This document shows positions 16,449 through 19,408 of a DNA stretch of 19,408 bases, piece by piece. The translations under genes were made by a program, and so were the position numbers. How positions within the stretch are numbered: the first letter of the stretch is position 1; every line of letters begins with the position of its first letter. The notes beneath the pieces are model-generated. The model did no database searches and was not told the DNA's origin. It saw only the letters and a program-made list of their open reading frames with translations. The DNA is from UBA2402 sp044371005 (GTDB taxonomy: Bacteria > Planctomycetota > Phycisphaerae > Phycisphaerales > UBA1924), in assembly GCA_044371005.1 (NCBI GenBank), contig JBILUL010000091.1:1-19408 (forward strand), read 5' to 3'.

Positions 16449-16831
16449 GCACGCGTGTCCTCATTGTTGACGATTCGATGATCCTGCGCCTGTCGGCCAA
16501 GAAGGCCTGCGTTCTGGCCGGAGTGAAGCCCGAGAACATCGCCGAGGCCGGCGATGGCAAGCAGGCGATCGCCTGCCTCGAGAAGGCGATCTTCGACATC
16601 GTCCTGCTTGACCTCAACATGCCTGTAATGGACGGCGAGCAGTTTGCGCTCGCCTGGTCGCTCCAGCCCCGCTGGAAAGAGACGCGCATCTTCGTCGTCT
16701 CGACCGACAGCAACAAGGAGCGTCGCGAACGTCTCTCCACGATGGGCGTGAGCGCATTTCTTTCAAAGCCGTTCGAGCCCGAGGAACTCTCGAGGCTCAT
16801 CAAGAACAACTCGATGGAGAACATCGCATGA
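16445..16831 (+). CDS. single-domain response regulator, CheY-like (second copy)
   Basis: The 128-residue product is one receiver domain. It has D9/D10 (VLIVDDSM), phosphoacceptor D56 (LLDLNMPVMDG), S86 at the conserved Ser/Thr position (VVSTDSN), F105 in place of the CheY tyrosine, and K108 (SKPF). The start is ATG 16445, overlapping the HDOD stop, with AAAGGAG 7-13 bases upstream; the frame is open back to 16391 but that part lies within the HDOD gene. Its stop overlaps the cheX-like ATG. The pairing with a phosphatase suggests it is a phosphate sink or second output of CheA. The Y-to-F change and the sequence differences from the first CheY suggest a separate role; this is inference. Confidence 0.93.
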   Translation: MSTRVLIVDDSMILRLSAKKACVLAGVKPENIAEAGDGKQAIACLEKAIFDIVLLDLNMPVMDGEQFALAWSLQPRWKETRIFVVSTDSNKERRERLSTMGVSAFLSKPFEPEELSRLIKNNSMENIA

Positions 16832-17280
16832 CCACGATCGATCCCAACACGCTCAGCCGGATGGTCGCCACCGTGCTGGAGCGCACCATGTTCATCTTCG
16901 CTGAACCAGCCAATCCCACTGAGCCCCAGAGCCAGTGGAAGTCCGCCATCACGTTCAGCGGTTCCTACAACGGTGCCGTCACGGTCACCGCCTCCGAGGG
17001 CTTCGTCCGCCAGCTGGTGGGAGGCTTCGTCAGCGTCGAACCACAGGAAGCTGATCTCTCCCAGTACGGTCAGGATGCGATGAATGAGTTGGCCAACCTG
17101 GTGGGCGGCCAGATCGTCGCGGCTCTGGGGGGTGAGGATCGGCCGATCCGCCTTGGCCTCCCCGACCCCGCCAAGGCTCGCCAGGGACTTCCGCCCGATG
17201 CGATCAAGTGCGGGCTGGATTCCATGGGCGATCAGCTCGTGATCACCTACGCCGGCGACGGACTCGCCAAGGCCGCCTGA
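16828..17280 (+). CDS. cheX: CheX-like CheY-phosphate phosphatase
   Basis: CheX and CheC family proteins dephosphorylate CheY-P. The 150-residue product carries the family signature at D83-x3-E87-x2-N90, followed by P112 (22 positions after N90), matching [DS]-x3-E-x2-N then a distant Pro. There is a single such motif, as in CheX; CheC and FliY usually have two. The strand ITFSGSYNGAVTVTAS before it also fits. So the active site looks intact. The start ATG overlaps the cheY2 stop, and GGAGA precedes it by about 8 bases. It is followed 31 bp later by cheB. No CheZ is present, so this is the likely phosphatase of the system. Assignment to CheX rather than a close CheC relative is probable, not certain. 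Confidence 0.83.
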   Translation: MTTIDPNTLSRMVATVLERTMFIFAEPANPTEPQSQWKSAITFSGSYNGAVTVTASEGFVRQLVGGFVSVEPQEADLSQYGQDAMNELANLVGGQIVAALGGEDRPIRLGLPDPAKARQGLPPDAIKCGLDSMGDQLVITYAGDGLAKAA

Positions 17281-17311
17281 ACGCACCTCACGCACGACAT
17301 GGAGTTGGCTC

Positions 17312-18376
17312 ATGAGTACCCCCCGGATCAAAGTGCTCGTCGTCGATGACTCCGCTGTCGTCCGTCAGGCCCTCTCAAACGGACTCTCCCGCTTCCCCGA
17401 CATCGAGGTCGTTGGCTGCGCCAGCGATCCGTTCGTCGCGAGAGAGATGATCGTCAGCCTCAATCCCGATGTCCTCACGCTGGACATCGAAATGCCTCGG
17501 ATGGACGGACTGACCTTCCTTCAGAAGCTGATGGCGGCCAAGCCGATTCCCACCATCATCGTCAGCTCCGTGGCACCCTCGGGCAGCAGCGTGGCGATGG
17601 CATGTCTGGAAGCCGGCGCCTTCGACGTCGTCGCCAAGCCCTCCGCCGCGTACTCGCTGGGCGAAACGGTGGACCAGATCTGCGCCCTGGTGCGTGCCGC
17701 GGCGGGGACCCGCCCCGTCGCCCGCGTCAAAACCTCCACGCAATCGCCGCCTCTGGCCAACTTCAACACGACCCACAAGATCATCCTCATCGGTGCATCA
17801 ACGGGCGGTACCGAAGCCACCCGCAGCGTCCTGCGCCGTTTCCCCGCCGCGACGCCGGGCATCGTCATCGTGCAGCACATGCCCCCGGGCTTCACGCGGC
17901 TGTACGCCGAGAGCCTGGGCAGTTCCTGCGCCATGAGAGTGAAGGAAGCCGCCGACGGAGATGCCGTCGCGCCGGGCCTGGTGCTCCTGGCTCCTGGTAA
18001 CCAGCAACTGCGACTGACGCGCGACGGTGCCCGCTTCGTCGTCCGCGTGTTCGACGGCCCGCGTGTGAGCAGTCACCGCCCGTCGGTGGATGTCATGTTC
18101 GGCTCCGCAGCCAAAGCCGCGGGACCAAACGCCGTCGCTGCCCTCCTGACAGGCATGGGCGCCGACGGTGCCCAGGGATTGCTCGAACTCCGCAAGGCAG
18201 GCGCCCACACCATCGCGCAGAGCGAACGCACCTGCGTGGTCTACGGCATGCCCGCCGAGGCAGTCAAGCTCGGTGCCGCGTGCGAAGTCGCTGATCTTGA
18301 CGACATCCCATCGCGTATCGCCCGCGCCATCGCTGCCAAGAGCGCAGACGAGCAGCCTGCCGCTCGCGCTGCCTGA
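17312..18376 (+). CDS. cheB: chemotaxis methylesterase/deamidase CheB
   Basis: CheB removes methyl groups from receptors, activated by phosphotransfer from CheA. The 354-residue product has an N-terminal receiver (D12/D13, phosphoacceptor D58 in TLDIEMPRMDG, K109 in AKPS), a linker of about 131-155 and the C-terminal esterase. The catalytic triad is complete: S163 in GASTGGTEA, H189 in VQHMPPGFT and D285 in TGMGADGAQG, with the same spacing as S164/H190/D286 in the enteric enzyme. GGAG lies about 8 bases before the ATG. It is the last gene of the operon, 31 bp after the cheX-like gene and followed by a strong terminator. With cheR it completes the methylation cycle for the neighbouring receptor. 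The C-terminal tail is Ala-rich and poorly conserved. Confidence 0.97.
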   Translation: MSTPRIKVLVVDDSAVVRQALSNGLSRFPDIEVVGCASDPFVAREMIVSLNPDVLTLDIEMPRMDGLTFLQKLMAAKPIPTIIVSSVAPSGSSVAMACLEAGAFDVVAKPSAAYSLGETVDQICALVRAAAGTRPVARVKTSTQSPPLANFNTTHKIILIGASTGGTEATRSVLRRFPAATPGIVIVQHMPPGFTRLYAESLGSSCAMRVKEAADGDAVAPGLVLLAPGNQQLRLTRDGARFVVRVFDGPRVSSHRPSVDVMFGSAAKAAGPNAVAALLTGMGADGAQGLLELRKAGAHTIAQSERTCVVYGMPAEAVKLGAACEVADLDDIPSRIARAIAAKSADEQPAARAA

Positions 18377-18426
18377 CGAACCCGAGCGGCGTCGTTCTCC
18401 GACATCACCACAGCTCGAACCAATTG

Positions 18427-18464
18427 AAGAGGCCGCCCGCAGCACGCGGGCGGCCTCTTGTTTT
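18427..18464 (+). terminator. strong, possibly bidirectional intrinsic terminator
   Basis: AAGAGGCCGCCCGC (18427-18440) and its exact complement (18446-18459) form a 14-bp perfect stem around a 5-base loop, followed by G and TTTT. It ends the chemotaxis operon 50 bp after cheB. On the other strand the stem is followed by the weaker tract TTCAATTG and lies 33-70 bp past the stop of the convergent secreted-protein gene, so it may stop both transcripts. Confidence 0.88.
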
Positions 18465-18496
18465 CAGCATGGAACAGATCAATCCAACCACCAGCC

Positions 18497-19189
18497 TTAC
18501 CGGCGGCGACGACCAGCAATCAACCCGCCAAGACCCAGCACGGCCAGCGAGCCGGGGGACGGAACCACAGAGCCCTGAATCTGGAAGGGAAGTTCCACCG
18601 GACCGTTGGAGACGCCCATGACCAACGAGGAGAACGCGGCGCCGTTGATCGACTGCTGTGCATTGCCCACCTCGCCGCTGGGCACCACCGGCGGCTGCCA
18701 GGGGCCACTGGCCAGCGAGCCCGATGCTCGCCAGCGCAGAACATAGTCGCCATCAGCAAGGCTCTGGCTGACCGGAACCGTGATCGCATAGATCGGCCGG
18801 TTGGTGGCGCCCAGCGTCGTCGTTGTGACGCGATACGCCACAAGGCCGCCATCAACCAGCGAAGAGGCAGAGGTCCAGCTGACCGGATCACTGTGACTGC
18901 TGGCAATCTGGTAATCAACGCCCGTGAAACTGAACGCGCTGGCCCCGGTCTGGTACATGTAGAACGTCAAGCCGGTGACATTCCAGCCACCCCCGCTGAC
19001 GGAGAAATCATCCGCCACTGAGTTGTTCGCGCTGATCTGTGCGCCGAATCCAAGGGTTCCCTCATTGCCTCCCACTACGCTCAGGTTCGGCGAACCCGCA
19101 ATGTTGTACACAGCCCCGTTGTCGTGAAGCACCGCAGCATTCGCCGCGCCAGCCATGCCGATCAATGCCACAAGAATCGTTGTCTTCAT
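18497..19189 (-). CDS. PEP-CTERM-type secreted protein
   Basis: The 230-residue product starts at ATG 19189 (MKTTILVALIGMAGAANA), a clear signal peptide with cleavage predicted before AVLHDNG; GGGGAG lies about 11 bases upstream. The frame extends upstream to 19225 but those 12 residues would spoil the signal peptide. The mature part is Gly/Ser/Thr/Asn-rich and beta-like, with VADDFSVSGGGWNVTGLTFY. The last 22 residues are VPSPGSLAVL, then GLGGLIAGRRRR. This is the tripartite PEP-CTERM-like sorting signal in the variant common in Phycisphaerae, usually cut by an exosortase-type enzyme and used to place proteins in the envelope. The start (HDNG, DDF) resembles the large secreted protein at the left end in style. 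It converges on cheB and is not part of that operon. Function is unknown. Confidence 0.9.
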   Translation of the reverse strand: MKTTILVALIGMAGAANAAVLHDNGAVYNIAGSPNLSVVGGNEGTLGFGAQISANNSVADDFSVSGGGWNVTGLTFYMYQTGASAFSFTGVDYQIASSHSDPVSWTSASSLVDGGLVAYRVTTTTLGATNRPIYAITVPVSQSLADGDYVLRWRASGSLASGPWQPPVVPSGEVGNAQQSINGAAFSSLVMGVSNGPVELPFQIQGSVVPSPGSLAVLGLGGLIAGRRRR

Positions 19190-19230
19190 GTCTTGAAATC
19201 TCCCCTTTGATGTTCTCGTTCCCAAGCAGA

Positions 19231-19254
19231 CAACGCCCTCCTCATAGGGCGTTG
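19231..19254 (-). repeat. 9-bp perfect hairpin in the secreted protein gene leader
   Basis: CAACGCCCT and AGGGCGTTG pair perfectly around a 6-base loop, 41 bases before the ATG at 19189. No T-run follows on either strand, so it is not a typical terminator. If transcribed it would form a stem-loop in the 5' leader that could affect stability or translation. This is inferred. Confidence 0.5.
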
Positions 19255-19322
19255 CTCCTCGAAGATACCGTCAATCCGACGCACTGCAAGCGTAACGTGA
19301 TGATTCCGCCTCGGATGTGCCC

Positions 19323-19364
19323 GACGTCACGGTCGGAGGCGCGGAATGCGCGGGCGGTGACGTC
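19323..19364. repeat. inverted repeat GACGTCAC / GTGACGTC
   Basis: GACGTCAC (19323-19330) and its exact reverse complement (19357-19364) are 26 bp apart. Each copy itself contains the palindrome GACGTC. The pair lies about 135-175 bp upstream of the secreted protein ATG and could be an operator for a dimeric regulator, or chance in GC-rich DNA. Confidence 0.35.
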
Positions 19365-19408
19365 CGCGCTTGTCCCATAAGCCCGCCACACGCCCACGTA
19401 CCGCTCCC

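Larger units (their letters stand above)
19190..19408. other. upstream region of the secreted protein gene with inverted repeats
   Basis: No gene is visible in this edge region. Two perfect inverted repeats stand out and are listed separately: a 9-bp hairpin at 19231-19254 in the probable leader, and spaced GACGTCAC/GTGACGTC copies at 19323-19364. A promoter for the secreted protein gene is expected here, but I see no clear -10/-35 pair. Confidence 0.5.

Noticed and set aside
16336..17331. 331-codon minus-strand frame opposite cheY2 and cheX
   Set aside because: Shadow of the overlapping plus-strand genes, which carry intact motifs.
1..19408. CRISPR arrays, tRNA or rRNA genes, insertion sequences, prophage genes
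   Set aside because: Read through on both strands; no repeat-spacer pattern, no transposase or integrase motifs and no tRNA-like or rRNA-like segments were seen.

Overview
The window reads as chromosomal DNA of a high-GC bacterium, most likely a planctomycete of the class Phycisphaerae. The main sign is a secreted protein at the right end whose C-terminus is a short P-S-P motif, a hydrophobic stretch and GRRRR, the PEP-CTERM-like sorting signal common in that group. A YdjY-domain lipoprotein, large secreted beta-rich proteins and a divergent MurD agree with this. The assignment is inference; no rRNA or marker search was possible.

Left part (1-3062, minus strand): a large secreted protein runs off the left edge and carries two related beta-rich repeats. 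Upstream of it, in the same direction, lies carA (pyrimidine/arginine precursor synthesis). carA is divergent from priA (replication restart helicase), and only 21 bp separate the two chosen start codons. That gap contains a perfectly symmetric AGTATACT, which reads as a -10 hexamer on both strands.

Middle (3084-8236, plus strand): priA, a divergent murD (peptidoglycan precursor ligase), a YdjY-domain lipoprotein translationally coupled to murD, and a small two-helix membrane protein. A 529-bp stretch with no convincing gene follows (8237-8765).

Right part (8766-18376, plus strand): a ten-gene chemotaxis operon in the order cheY1, cheA, cheW, mcp, cheR, cheD, HDOD protein, cheY2, cheX-like, cheB. 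Five of the nine junctions overlap (four as ATGA). It encodes a complete pathway: receptor (MCP), coupling protein (CheW), kinase with two phosphotransfer domains (CheA), two single-domain receivers, a CheX-type phosphatase, and the adaptation enzymes CheR, CheB and CheD. The receptor ends in a pentapeptide that fits the CheR/CheB tether consensus. The unusual member is an HDOD-domain gene fused by overlaps between cheD and cheY2. A strong, probably bidirectional hairpin terminator separates cheB from a convergent PEP-CTERM-type secreted protein gene, whose upstream region holds two inverted repeats.

No tRNA, rRNA, CRISPR array, insertion sequence or phage gene was seen. The most interesting items are the HDOD/CheY2/CheX module, the tandem-HPt CheA, and the symmetric carA-priA promoter that would make both transcripts nearly leaderless.
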